From Elmis aenea (taxonomy: Eukaryota; Arthropoda; Insecta; Coleoptera; Elmidae): a DNA stretch of 64,000 nucleotides. A program made the position numbers and the translations under genes. The stretch spans positions 48,197,924 to 48,261,923 of the forward strand of contig OX393581.1 of NCBI GenBank assembly GCA_947652605.1. Reading direction: 5' to 3'. Below the pieces are notes generated by a model. It ran no database searches, had not been told where the DNA came from, and was given only the letters and a program-made list of their open reading frames with translations. Numbering within the stretch: the first letter of the stretch is position 1; every line of letters begins with the position of its first letter. Shown here piece after piece: positions 48,201 to 58,129 of the stretch.

Positions 48201-51200
48201 CTATTTCAGTGACGACCAAGAGGTGAAGGCTGAAGTTTGGGCACATTTTGCAGACAAACCGAAGGCATATTTTTGTAGGGGTATCGAATTGTTGCTTAAA
48301 CGATGTAATAATGCATTGATGTCAGGAGGGATTATATTGAAAAATAAAATTTAATTTTCATAGTCAGGCCTGGAAATTTTGGCGCTCGCCTCGTACATGT
48401 AGCAATTCATATTTCAATGAAATTTTAAAAAATCTTGTTTTATAAGGCTACAATTAATAACGTTTGCCATTTAAAAATTGCAAGCCGATCTGTATCTTGG
48501 CAATCACTCAACTTAAAAAAATGTTAGTATCTTAATCACCACTTCAAATTATCTAAACATTACCAATTGACAACTTGTTTTAATGTCATATTTAATAAGA
48601 TATGTGTGCTGGGATTTTCTCCGTTATTTGTAAGTTTTCCAGTAACTTGGCAATGCTGGTTAATTTTCTTTGCCACCATTGAATTTTTCTTTGAATTCTG
48701 ACCAACGCTTCTGATTTAACCGACTCTTTAACCTTTATAATAAAAAGTTACCCATGTAAAGCGACAGATATTGTGACCCTGCATATTTGTTTATGATAAA
48801 AATAATAAAGTATTACCTGGCTCACTAGAAACTGGTTTATTTAAATTATTTGTGACTATTTCCTCTAAAGTTTGTACATCTAATTTAACTTGGGATAGAT
48901 CTTTTATCATTTTAGTAAGCTTTTTGTCTTGAATTTCTAACTTCTCGGAAGCTTCAGCTGCTATTTGCGTAGTGGTTCTTAGATCAAATATTAAACTACT
49001 TTGCTTCGATTTTTGTTCATCTAAAAGTTTATAAGTATTTGATGCAGTATGATTTAAATGTTCGATACAGTTTTTATGATCAGTCCACAGAGCTCCTATA
49101 ACTGCGTTTTCTTGTGTAAAACTATCTTTCAGTTCATTTAATTTAGCATGAAAATCGTGTTGAAATTCCCTATTAAATATTTGTTCTTGAACTAAGATTT
49201 GATTAAGTAGTCCCAAATCTTTTTCTAATTTATCCATGACGTTCAGTCTTTCTTTGATATTCTGTGTGGATGAAGCGGAATCAGATTTGTTTTTGTCGTT
49301 CGCTTTTACTTCCTGTTTGAGTTGATCTATTTGCAGCTCCATACTTTTTTTCCACTGTAGCATCATTTGTTGTTGATATTGCATTTTTTCTGATTGAAGC
49401 TGTGTTTGCATTTGCATGCTCTGTAGCATCTGCGATGATTCTTGATACTTACTCTTGATGATGTTAATGTTTTGATGAGTTTGATTGGTAAATTGCTCAA
49501 AAGTTTGCAGTTTATTTTTTATTTTGAATAGTTCTATTTGTAGAGTTCTCTCTGTACCTCCCGAGTCTGAATTTATGCGTTGCCGACTTGGATTACCTAA
49601 ACATATATTTTTAAATTTTTCTGTGCAATACATGTGCATGTATACATGGACTTAATTACTTAATATTTTTGTATGAGGAACAGAAAAATCAATTCGAGAT
49701 TTCTACAGAATTGTTTTCGACAATGTAACAAAAACACTATTTTTTTAAATAAATAAATATATTACGTTTAAATGAGGCAACAAAAGGTCGTGTTTACTAT
49801 AATTTTTTCACAGTACACTACAAAAACATAACAGATAAAAATAGTTCCGTAAATTAAAAAACAAAACCTATTAAACTTTTTTTTGTGCTCCATCACCTTA
49901 GCATCCTAGCATAATTATTGTTACGTTACTGAAACACAACTTTTTTGTTTAAACATAAATATACAGGGTGTCCCAGTAAGTACTCCCCAGCCTCACAACT
50001 TTTTTTTTACAGGTATTTAATTGCTACTGAATATTTGATATTAACTTTGCATTTTTTCAGTTTGTTTATTCTTATTGGATTGATTTAGTGCTTAGTAATA
50101 TCTTAACAAAGTTTTTCACAAGCGGCCTTATAAATTATTATTAGATAATGTATTCAAAAATACATCAGTGTGTCCAAAAGATATGGAATATGCTATATAT
50201 CTCAGTAAATATCCACTTTAGGGCACTAAAGTTTTGCATCATTGAAAAGAGAAAAAAAAAACCCTCTATCAAATGAGTATAAAACAGATGTATCTTGTCA
50301 AAAATCAATTGTTTTTCATTGCGCTTTTATTATTCGAAAAAAATATGAATTTTGTCATATGGTGGAAAACTAAATACCAAACAACTTTTATTCAAAACAT
50401 TTTTCCCTAAGGTGGATATTTACTGAGATATATATAGCATATTCCATACCTTTTGGACACACTGTATACAGGGTGTCCCAAATTAGGAGCAGTGCTTCCA
50501 GATTGTCGATATCTTAAAAAATGTAGGAAATTGAGCAAAAAATAAATAAATTTTTTCTGTTTTTCTTGAATAATTTTTGAACTAAGACAGCTATGAAAAT
50601 TTTCTTTGCAGACATTTGATGAGCATCTAATTTCGCAACTTTGCCCTAATTTAACCGACCTCGTAGCTCTTAAGATTAGCGAGATCCCCATGCATTTACT
50701 CGAATTTGGGGAACGCTGTATATATGTTGCGATTTGAAAAAAAAAACTGAAAAATATGATTTTAAAAACGAATGAAAAAAATGTAATATGTGTTAAATCT
50801 AATAATACGTTTTTTAAATGTCTTTAAAGTACTTGAGACCCCTTAAATATATGGTAAAAATAGCTGAAGAGTTCTTACTGGGACACCCTGTATAGGTTTA
50901 ATTTAAAAAAAAGGTTTTCCTTTATCTAAAAGAATCTTTTATTGAGGAAAAGACAAATGATTTGTTAATTAAACTTATTATTATTCAAATACGAAATGAA
51001 TCACTCCAATAACCCAAACACTGCATATCAAATGATATTTAAAAAATGAATTGATGTTTCTTCGTATTCAGAAAAATAAATTAGGAATGATTATTTAGTT
51101 TGTACAAGTTTTAAAACATGTATAGTATCATTACATGTAAATCTATTTCTTTAGACAAGACCATAACGTACTGATGATTCATATATTTACCTAATGAAAT

Positions 51201-51522
51201 TCCGGATGAATTTGAAAAAGTGTCCATGCTATTGGTTTCATTGCTATCATGAACATCTGCAGTTATTAAACGGGACATAGATTTCGATTTATTATTGACA
51301 CATTCTTTCATGTGCCTGGCTTTCATATTCCTGGGTATGTATGACCCACATTTGTTAACGCAAGGTTCCAACACCGACCCACATATAGATAAGTGACCCT
51401 AAAATTACCATCTCAACACAAAAATTATGCTCATATTATTCTCATACCTGCTGAGAGTCGTTCTGTATATTTTTATGGCAGTAATAACAAGTAAATGGAC
51501 GGGTCTTTCCATAATTTTCCAT
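45234..51522 (-). CDS. TRAF-like protein: two C2HC zinc fingers, long coiled coil, MATH domain; no RING
   Basis: Exons (minus strand): 51448-51522, 51191-51398, 48817-49596, 46829-46944, 46625-46777, 45234-45434. Total 510 residues, all joins in phase. Residues 12-31 form a C2HC zinc finger (C12, C15, H27, C31) followed by a second (C38, C42, H54, C58), as in TRAF-type fingers. Residues about 110-345 are a glutamine-rich coiled coil, consistent with trimerisation. Residues about 355-510 are a MATH/TRAF-C domain (GRLLWKINDFALKM, FYTHDYGYKI, LEVYLNGI, ACIQVLKGEYDLLLKWP), the part that binds receptor peptides. There is no RING at the N-terminus, so any signalling role would be as an adaptor rather than a ubiquitin ligase. 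It resembles Drosophila Traf-like more than TRAF4 or TRAF6. Introns hold an RTE fragment, a mariner and nested foldbacks. Confidence 0.85.
45500..46548 (+). mobile_element. RTE-like non-LTR retrotransposon, 5'-truncated
   Basis: The RT is readable in pieces: 45531-45803 has TVGVRQGGTLTPLLFIILMD and the catalytic FADDVVLL; 45960-46148 has the thumb; 46266-46538 has the C-terminus (RRLGHLLRMPESRYPK, KWEKEVRQRLEEKGVSW) and ends GTRGTD. An AAG-rich tail closes it near 46548. Frameshifts break it into at least three frames. It is the best-preserved of three copies sharing this 3' end. It lies in TRAF intron 5 on the opposite strand to the gene. Confidence 0.85.
47321..48541 (+). mobile_element. 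Defective mariner transposon
   Basis: Inverted repeats of roughly 50 bp bound 1221 bp: TGGTGATTAAGATATTAATA at the left and its near-inverse at the right, continuing with TTTACCAAGATAC against GTATCTTGGCAATC. The transposase reads SMETIRR-like ELSDTSIRRIIHDRLGMNKV, VTGDEAMVLYYDPLSKRESM, TIFWDFEGILFIDF and then HPPYSPDMAPSDYYLFGNLK, the mariner order with the first and third catalytic aspartates (TGDE, SPDMAPSDY). A stop after KILWTR near 47761, and a shift near 48055 where the HDNAPVH box should be, inactivate it. It lies in TRAF intron 3. Confidence 0.85.
48542..48790. repeat. Right-end remnant of a foldback
   Basis: TTTAACCGACTCTTTAACCT, GTTACCCATG and the terminal GACCCTGCATA align with the right end at 44060-44135. 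No left partner was found nearby. Confidence 0.45.
50166..50465. mobile_element. Short foldback of the CAGTGTGTCCAAAAG family
   Basis: It begins CAGTGTGTCCAAAAGATATG then GAATATGCTATATATCTCAG, and ends CATATTCCATACCTTTTGGA then CACACTGTA. It is about 300 bp, close to a minimal version of the 1141-bp element at 16621-17761, whose spacer it lacks. Confidence 0.8.
50467..50720. mobile_element. Short foldback TACAGGGTGTCCCAAATTAGG
   Basis: It begins TACAGGGTGTCCCAAATTAG and ends CTCGAATTTGGGGAACGCTG then TA. The subterminal TTTAACCGACCTCGTAGCTC, then TTAAGATTAGCGAGATCCCC, is the shared box. It is 254 bp and directly abuts the previous element. Confidence 0.7.
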
Positions 51523-51999
51523 ATTTGTTGACTAACACTGCACTTGTTACAAAAAAATAATTTTTTCTGTTTAGTTTTCCTTTATAAACGTGTTTATCTA
51601 TTTTACAGAGATAAGATAAGATTACGCCCACTAGTTTAAAATATAGAATTACTTGTTGTAGTGAAAACAAACGTAACATATTTAAGTGGAATGTAATCAG
51701 CTCTGTTAGATAAATTAAGTCAACAAAATATGACACATTTTTGAGCAAACAAAAAAATTTTAAATTAAAAAAACTATTTTTTAAATTTATTGTTTGTTAG
51801 GATGTAACCAATATTTAGGGTCGGCTTTAGGCGGTAAGCAAGGCATCGGGGCATCCGGGAGTAAGGAGCAATGTTTTCAATGTCCTTTCCGATATACGAT
51901 TTCAAGGACGCATTTTGCCGGACAGCTGAACATTTTTCAGGAAGTGGAACTTACGGCATCCCTTAATTTTTGTAAATAATACTCACTAAACCGGTAGAA
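51523..51999. other. Intergenic DNA upstream of the TRAF gene
   Basis: It should contain the minus-strand promoter and any 5' UTR exon of the TRAF gene. No motif was assigned, and nothing else is recognised. Confidence 0.35.
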
Positions 52000-52340
52000 G
52001 GATGGATTAAATACCCAGGAGTACGCAGAAAAAGAATGGAAAAAATATCCAGAAGTACGCAGAAGAAGAATGGATGAATTACCTAGAAGTACGTAGAAGA
52101 AGAATGGAATAAATCCCCAGAAGTACGTGAAGAAGAATGTATGAATTACCTAGAACTACGCAAAAGAAGAATGGATTAAATACCCAGAAATATGGAGAAG
52201 AAAGGAATAAACACTCAGAAGTACGCAGAAGGATGTATTAAATACCCAGAATTACACAGAGAAGAATGGAATAAATATTCAGCGGAGATGGATAAATATC
52301 CAAAAGTACGCAGAAGAGTAGAATAAATATCCAAAAGAAG
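52000..52340. repeat. Degenerate minisatellite, ~34-bp unit
   Basis: About nine units follow the pattern GAAGAATGGATTAAATACCC then AGAAGTACGCAGAA, with substitutions and small indels. Because the unit is not a multiple of three and contains stops, it is not a coding repeat. It has no spacers, so it is not CRISPR-like. Confidence 0.8.
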
Positions 52341-52680
52341 TTTCCCACTTCAAAAGGCCGACCAGTCTCAGCGCAACACCGCTGAAGGGTCATGGGGGCG
52401 ATTTTTGCTACCTCTCCACCCTTCTTTCTAAGTGATCTGCCGATCTCCTCCAAGAAGGCTCTTCTGGAGAGCACGCCCACGTCCTTTTGCTCCTTAGAAA
52501 GGATTATACCAATTCTACTGTCTTTTGTACGAAACGAGATTAAACTCCCAGAGTGCAGTGCATTGCTCCTAAAAATTATTTCGTATCTGCTTTGCTTGCA
52601 TTCCATCAATTTGCCTTGGTCTGCCTTCACATCAACTAGAGTTCAGACCTTTCTTCGACCTTTTTTGCTTTGTTAACTCT
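52341..52680 (-). other. Unrecognised 300-bp open region of more balanced base composition
   Basis: Open on the minus strand from about 52630 to 52330, including SRIGIILSKEQKDVGVLSRR and the following FLEEIGRSLRKKGGEVAK. The composition is much less AT-rich than its surroundings and the peptide looks protein-like. I do not recognise the family. It is more likely a mobile-element fragment than a host exon, since no splice sites or neighbouring exons were found. Confidence 0.3.
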
Positions 52681-52708
52681 ACCTGTATCAAGGGCAAGTG
52701 GGGTAATA

Positions 52709-53223
52709 TATAGGGTGTAAAATATCTCTCCTATTTTAAGAGCTACTAAGTCAGGTAGAGTGGAGCAGTTGCCTATTTTGGTGCTTAATTCAAATCTGAA
52801 AAGAAAAGTTACTCGAACTTATCTTAAAAGATTTTATTTAACCGATTTTCGTTTTCCCTATTTCCTTTATTTGTAGAGGTATTAAAAAACTAAACAAAAA
52901 TCCTTGAGGCAACTTTTTATTATCTATTTACTAATCTAATTAGATTTCGCGGTAACGTTTCATCTGTTTTGAACCATCATCAACTTATGTCATTTTTTGG
53001 GAGCCATTTTGAATTTTAGCATTAAAAAAATTGCATTTAAAAACGAAACCTCTATTTTTTAATCTTTCTGTACATGTGAAATAAGAGCCATGGTATTTTC
53101 TTTTTCATATTTGAATTTAGCACCAAATAACAGACTTTACCCCAATTTAATAGACTTTGTAGCTGTTGAGAAAAGCTAGATCCTCATGTTGAAGCTTGAA
53201 TTTGGGAGTTGGGACACCCTGTA
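52709..53223. mobile_element. Foldback element remnant ending GGGACACCCTGTA
   Basis: The left start TATAGGGTGTAAAATATCTC is degenerate. The right end, TAGATCCTCATGTTGAAGCT then TGAATTTGGGAGTTGGGACA and CCCTGTA, is clear, with AATAGACTTTGTAGCTGTTG preceding. Arm pairing is weak (AAGAGCTACTAAGTC against GACTTTGTAGCTGTT). Confidence 0.55.
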
Positions 53224-53403
53224 GAAAAGTTTGGATACAAGGTTATAAAAAGTACAAACAAATAATTAGACTTCGATTTATTGTTTATTTTTGTTGGAAG
53301 TAAATTAAACATAAATGGTTTTCTGTACACATGTAAAAAAAATAAAAATACTTAAGTAATTAGTGCCATCTTTGGTTATAATTCATTATATTTATGATGG
53401 GGA

Positions 53404-54984
53404 TTACATCCGCAATTTTTTACCTCTACCTCTGCCCTTGCCTTTCTCATCAACATTTTTTCTTTTAAAATCTGTAAGCTGCATCAAGTTTTTAAATGCC
53501 TGAGCTTCAGCTGCAATATGCTCATCCAATTTTTCATCATCACCAAAACTATCGCCTTCTTCTTCCATCGTCTGATCCAGCAGTTGCGATCTTACATACA
53601 GCTTTTGCTTGACGTATACAGGATCCAGGAACATTTTTGGGTGGTAATCAAAGTTCAGTGCATTTACCAGCGATGTGGTCACTTTTTGTTCTTCTGCCGT
53701 TATTTCAACATCAGCTACCTCTGGCGCATAGGAAATTATATCTTGTCGTGTTGTTAAGACTTTACAATAAAACATTCGTACGTTATTGATCAGTTTTGGT
53801 TCCAGTTCTACATATTTTACTTTTCCTGTAGCTCGAACTTTTCGTAGACAAATTAATACTCGAGATTTATCGACGCAGTACTGCCAGAATAAATCAAAAA
53901 ATTCTGAAGGTGTCTTCGGATCCATTTGTAATAAGCTTATGGGTTCAACGAGCCAGCCAGTTTTTGATACTTTTTCAGAAACGTACAACAAAATTAGTCC
54001 ACACGGTAAATCGGGCTGTTGAAGCTTGTTTTTTTGGTTTTCGTTAAGAATTATTGAATCCGTCTTGGAAAATAAAAATCTGAATTCCTTTTCATAACTT
54101 TCTCGCATTGGATGTTCGCTGGAATCTTCTTCTTCCTGAACTTTTTTGACCAGTTTATGCTCATCTCTAGTAACATGGGCGTTAATTCTTAAATATGCTT
54201 CACTAATTAACGCTGGTACTTTTACAGTGAAATATCTATCATAATCATTTCGGAATGGATAAAATTTCAAGGGATATGAAGTGTATTTGATAATTATATA
54301 CGAAAACATTAAATCCGTCATTTCTTCTAAATCGTGAACTTCAATGTAAAGAATCATCTTGCGATTGTTTTCTTCTTGAGTCAAAATGTCAGCATAAACC
54401 GTATCATAATTGAAATTGCGATTGGTCGATACCAAATGGAATGAAATGTTCATGGGAGTCAAGTTTTCGATTTCTTTACTTACTTTGAATTTCTGTAAAT
54501 CACTATCCACTGGATTATCATCATTGGTGATGTACACGATAGATTTTTTGTATGTTTCTACTTTAATCTCTGCGAATCTCTTCTTACATAACAAAATTAA
54601 ATCTGCTAAATCGAAATTTCCTTGACGTTTATAACTGTTTGCTAACGCATCATTTGAACAGTTGACCAATTTCATTAAAAATTTCACTGTGTCTGGTACA
54701 GGTTGTTCAAAGTCAACAAATGCAACCTTTTCTTCATTGTTACTTGCTAAAACAATACCAAATGGATTTTTAACGCCTCTTCCGTCTCCAAACACTAAGG
54801 AGTCGGCAATGTTGTAACAAGCCCGCAAGCAGTTACTAAATGGGGACTGTCCAGTTTCATCTACCACAAACATGGATTCATGAATATCTATCACAAACAG
54901 TACGAAGGACGGTTTAAAATAAAATGCCTCTTCTGTGTCAGATACGGATTCAGAGTTGGACTCGTTCCCATCGTATGATGGCAT
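53404..54984 (-). CDS. Ku70: Ku70 DNA end-binding protein (XRCC6/Irbp), intronless
   Basis: A single exon encodes 526 residues. With Ku80 it forms the ring that threads onto broken DNA ends in non-homologous end joining, and it also guards telomeres. After an acidic N-terminus (residues 1-25) comes the von Willebrand A-like domain (YFKPSFVLFVIDIHESMF, FGIVLASNNEE, KKSIVYITNDDNP), residues about 25-240. The DNA-embracing beta-barrel follows (residues about 250-430, with PCGLILLYVSEKV and LICLRKVRATGKV). The helical arm ends in a basic GKGRGRGKKLRM tail. Human Ku70 is about 609 residues; the C-terminal SAP domain is not evident here. The start ATG at 54984 is the first in frame. The lack of introns contrasts with the other genes in the window and could reflect an old retrocopy or intron loss. 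Confidence 0.92.
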   Translation of the reverse strand: MPSYDGNESNSESVSDTEEAFYFKPSFVLFVIDIHESMFVVDETGQSPFSNCLRACYNIADSLVFGDGRGVKNPFGIVLASNNEEKVAFVDFEQPVPDTVKFLMKLVNCSNDALANSYKRQGNFDLADLILLCKKRFAEIKVETYKKSIVYITNDDNPVDSDLQKFKVSKEIENLTPMNISFHLVSTNRNFNYDTVYADILTQEENNRKMILYIEVHDLEEMTDLMFSYIIIKYTSYPLKFYPFRNDYDRYFTVKVPALISEAYLRINAHVTRDEHKLVKKVQEEEDSSEHPMRESYEKEFRFLFSKTDSIILNENQKNKLQQPDLPCGLILLYVSEKVSKTGWLVEPISLLQMDPKTPSEFFDLFWQYCVDKSRVLICLRKVRATGKVKYVELEPKLINNVRMFYCKVLTTRQDIISYAPEVADVEITAEEQKVTTSLVNALNFDYHPKMFLDPVYVKQKLYVRSQLLDQTMEEEGDSFGDDEKLDEHIAAEAQAFKNLMQLTDFKRKNVDEKGKGRGRGKKLRM

Positions 54985-55480
54985 CTAAAGTAAAAAAAAA
55001 AACGAATTAAGCAATAATTATTACTGAAATCCTACAAATGATTGATTTTAATAACTTCGTACGTTTATAAGGAGAATAGGTTAAAAAGAAGAAAGATTAA
55101 TGCCTTAACGTAATCAGTTACGCAAAAATTATTAACATAATGTTTGTTTTCCTTTATCATCACACTTATCAATATAGTTCAGCTAAAATTAATTGAATTA
55201 AAAGTACTTACTTTACATAAATTAATTTGTTGATTCCTGACATAACCTCTTAGGTAAAACTCTTTTTATAGCGGTAATTTTAAATTATTTAAATAAGGCG
55301 CCAAAAAAACACCAAAGCAAAAATTTTTACCCTCATTTATTGTTTTTATACAATTCATAATTTCAGAAAAATAATAATGTACACATAAATTCATTAAAAT
55401 AATAGGTACTTACTTTTTTATAATTTGAAAGAATAAGAAGCTATTAGAAATATTTTTTATTTAATACTCTCAACAGAAAA
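54985..55480. other. Gap between the Ku70 start and the next gene's end
   Basis: It presumably holds the Ku70 promoter and the 3' UTR of the upstream minus-strand gene. It is AT-rich with no repeat or RNA gene recognised. Confidence 0.4.
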
Positions 55481-56012
55481 TCACCCTTCTAATCTAAAAT
55501 TACTGAATGCTCCTAAGGCTCTAAAAGTTTGTACGTAATCGTAAATTGTGACTAACATGGATATTCGAAATGTGGCTTTTTTGAAAAGCTCTCTGTAAGA
55601 TTTATAAATATATTGGCGATGTCCTGATGGAAGTTTTGGTAAACCATTAAACAATGAAATGTTCTCATAGTACCATAAGTACGAACAAAGTAAAGTTACA
55701 GCTGGTGGAACCTAAAATAATTATACTATATTACACAAGATATCAGTTTTTGGTTTTCCTTCATTATGGATTATTTTTAAACGATGAACTTACTAAGAAG
55801 TATAAAATTGGTAGAGCGAGTGCCACTGAAAGAGCTACGGAACAAACAATTCTAACACTTGCTGGAAAAGGTGGATCTCTAAACCAAATACTTTTAATAT
55901 CTTCCCAAAGCGAACTCGTCGCTTTACTAGCCGCCCTTCCCAGCCATTGTCCATAATGATTATTCTGATTTAGTCTTAATGGTTTTTTTGTATGACGATA
56001 CGGATGCATCAT
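55481..56012 (-). CDS. Small predicted membrane protein, family not recognised
   Basis: Two exons, 55794-56012 and 55481-55711, are joined in phase across an 82-bp GT-AG intron (donor GTAAGT, acceptor TTTTAG) to give 149 residues. The basic N-terminus (MMHPYRHTKKPLRLNQNNHY) lacks an obvious cleavable signal. A hydrophobic stretch at residues about 52-85 spans the splice junction (VRIVCSVALSVALALPILYF then LVPPAVTLLCSYLWYY) and could be one or two membrane segments. The rest is a soluble C-terminus with RQYIYKSYRELFKKATFRIS. I cannot assign a function. The clean intron, preserved frame and codon use support a real gene. The open frame on the other strand (55654-55956) is its shadow. Confidence 0.7.
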
Positions 56013-56484
56013 GCACCATTAGTTTTATTTTTTAACTAAAAATTGTGCCCCTCTAATTTTGTAAACTTGACATTTGACAAGTGCAATTTTGGTTATTTCA
56101 ATTTTTCAAATAGAATAAAAGTCGGCTGACATTGTTTTGTGATTACACATAAAACATTAAGCCCAATTTTAAATTTAGCAAATGTTTTACTCATGTAATC
56201 CTATCGAATTTGTACATATTGCGATTTAGTGAAATTTAAAAAAGAAAAACAAATATAAGTTTCACAGTTTTATTAACAATATTAATGAGCATAAAAAGAT
56301 TATCATAATTTTGAGTTTTAAAAGATTACATAACAAATTAAGCTCTACTATACATTAATATATACTCAATAAATATAAAAATATCGTAATAAACTTGAGA
56401 TAAAACATAATAAAATCATCATACGACTAAGAAAGTGACGCTAACAGTTATAAGCGTAGGTACTTTAAATTATTATTGCTAATT
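56013..56484. other. Intergenic gap with a foldback-end remnant
   Basis: CTCATGTAATCCTATCGAAT then TTGTACATATTG at about 56192-56223 matches the right terminus of the 11462/30227 foldback family without the final CCCTGTA. Otherwise it is the 3' flank of the syntaxin gene and the promoter of the small membrane protein gene. Confidence 0.5.
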
Positions 56485-57607
56485 TTATCTTTTAAGTTCA
56501 TACACTAGAAAAGCAATCAACGCGCTGATAATAATTAAGGCTACCACCACCAAAAAACAAAGCTTTCGTCTAATTTTATTTTGATAACGAGATGCTTTCA
56601 CAAGTTCTGCTGCTCCGTCTTCTACATTTCCTGTAGCATGTTCAATACTATTCTCTATCGTGTCTAGAATTAATAAAAACATTAATATTTACCAAACCTT
56701 TCCTCTTGCGTTCCGGTTTTTATTACACTTATTGTTCTGGCTTAATTTTTTATCTAATGCAGTTGATCCTTACCTACGGTTTCTGCTTGCTGATGGACCA
56801 ATACACTAAGATCTTTCATGATTTGGTTGACATCCAGAATATCAGCTTCTATTTGACGTACACGAGTCTCTCTTTCAAGAAGCAAATCTTGTTCGAATGC
56901 TAGCTCACGCGACAGCTGTACTTGTTGCTGTAGGCCTGGTTCGTCAGCAACTGATTCAATACTTGCTATTACCAGCAAATTTGCCTTCATCTTATTTGCG
57001 ACTTGCTATAGGGAAAAAAAAACGGTAAACAACAAACAGAAGAGTTTTGGATATAAAAATATAAATTATTTACAAAATTTTATATGAAAAATTAAAGAGA
57101 CTTAGGTAATTTTTTCATTATTCCAGTCAAAATAAGATTGCGTACCTCACACAATCAAGATGTTTAAGTGATACAGCAAACTTACTTTTTGCATGGCCGA
57201 ATATTTCGCTAGAGCTTCTTTGAAGTTCTCTGCAAGTTTTTCAACTTGCAATTTCTGTTGTTTATCACTTTTACGAACAAGAATGTACAATTTATGCAAA
57301 CTAGTACTGGTGGCTGATACTATTTGATTTGCACTTAGCTGTGTTACATGGCTGTAAAGAAATGAAAATAGTCACGAATACAAATGTGTTTTCGTCATCC
57401 TTACATTTTGTCTCGAAGGCCTTGATTGTCTCTACTTGTGCCTAACGACTTGAAAGCATTGTCCAGTGTTTTCCAGCTCGTGTTAATGGTGTATATGTTC
57501 GTGACAACATTATCACAGAGAGAATTAAGTTCTGAGGAGCTACTTCCGGCAAATTGCACTTCGGGTGTTATTGACACCGCACCATAATTTTGTGGCCTTT
57601 TATTCAT
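56485..57607 (-). CDS. Syx7: Syntaxin 7/12-like endosomal Qa-SNARE
   Basis: Exons (minus strand): 57405-57607, 57186-57351, 56774-57005, 56485-56663; 259 residues, all joins in phase. Residues about 25-130 form the Habc bundle (NVVTNIYTINTSWKTLDNAF, KSLGTSRDNQGLRDK). The SNARE motif lies at about residues 170-228 (RVRQIEADILDVNQIMKDLS, then VLVHQQAETVDTIENSIEHA) with glutamine near the zero layer. A C-terminal anchor follows (LCFLVVVALIIISALIAFLV, 240-258). Qa-SNAREs of this group drive fusion of early and late endosomes. Syx7 and Syx13 are hard to separate by eye; I favour Syx7. An in-frame TTG lies seven codons upstream, but the ATG at 57607 is the sensible start. Confidence 0.9.
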
Positions 57608-58129
57608 GATGAATTTTGTCAACTCCAATAAATAAAATAACCAGTTATTGTTACTTGATATCGTCTGACGTTTTTGATTAATAACACATTAAAAAAATTA
57701 TGAATCACTATTATGAGGAAGTCGACATACTGTAGGAAGCTCTATAAAAAATTACACACAGTTATAACAACAAAAAGTCACAAACGCAGGACAAAAAGAT
57801 TATGACTGACGTTTATCAACTTATAACCAATTTTATCTGTCATTCGTATTTGTTTAAGATACCTACTAAACTATTTATATAATACATTGGAACTACTAGG
57901 GTAACTTTTACCTACTTTCCAAGTTTTAAAAGTAGTTTTAATTTCTTAACTGCGATTTAAATTTTTATGGGGCACTTAATAATTTATATTTAAAGGGTTA
58001 ATTATAAAAAGAGTTGTAAATATAGTTTTATTCGAATTAGTTCATTAATACAATTAAAAATATAACGCTAACGGTTAACAGAAACGAGGAAGCCACAAAA
58101 TAATAAAATGCAATCAAGTAATAAATAAA
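57608..58129. other. Intergenic gap between the syntaxin start and the CCT5 end
   Basis: It should hold the syntaxin promoter and the CCT5 3' UTR. No other feature is seen. Confidence 0.4.

Larger units (their letters stand above)
49962..50892. mobile_element. Foldback element TACAGGGTGTCCCAGTAAG, hosting two smaller ones
   Basis: The left end TACAGGGTGTCCCAGTAAGT and the right end CTTACTGGGACACCCTGTA are inverse. The elements 50166-50465 and 50467-50720 lie inside it head to tail. It lies in TRAF intron 2. Confidence 0.75.

Noticed and set aside
47321..48541. A functional mariner transposase
   Set aside because: A stop after KILWTR near 47761 and a frame change near 48055 at the second catalytic box break it into three frames.
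52000..52340. CRISPR-like array of short repeats
   Set aside because: The units are contiguous without unique spacers, diverge from each other, and the genome is eukaryotic. It is a minisatellite.
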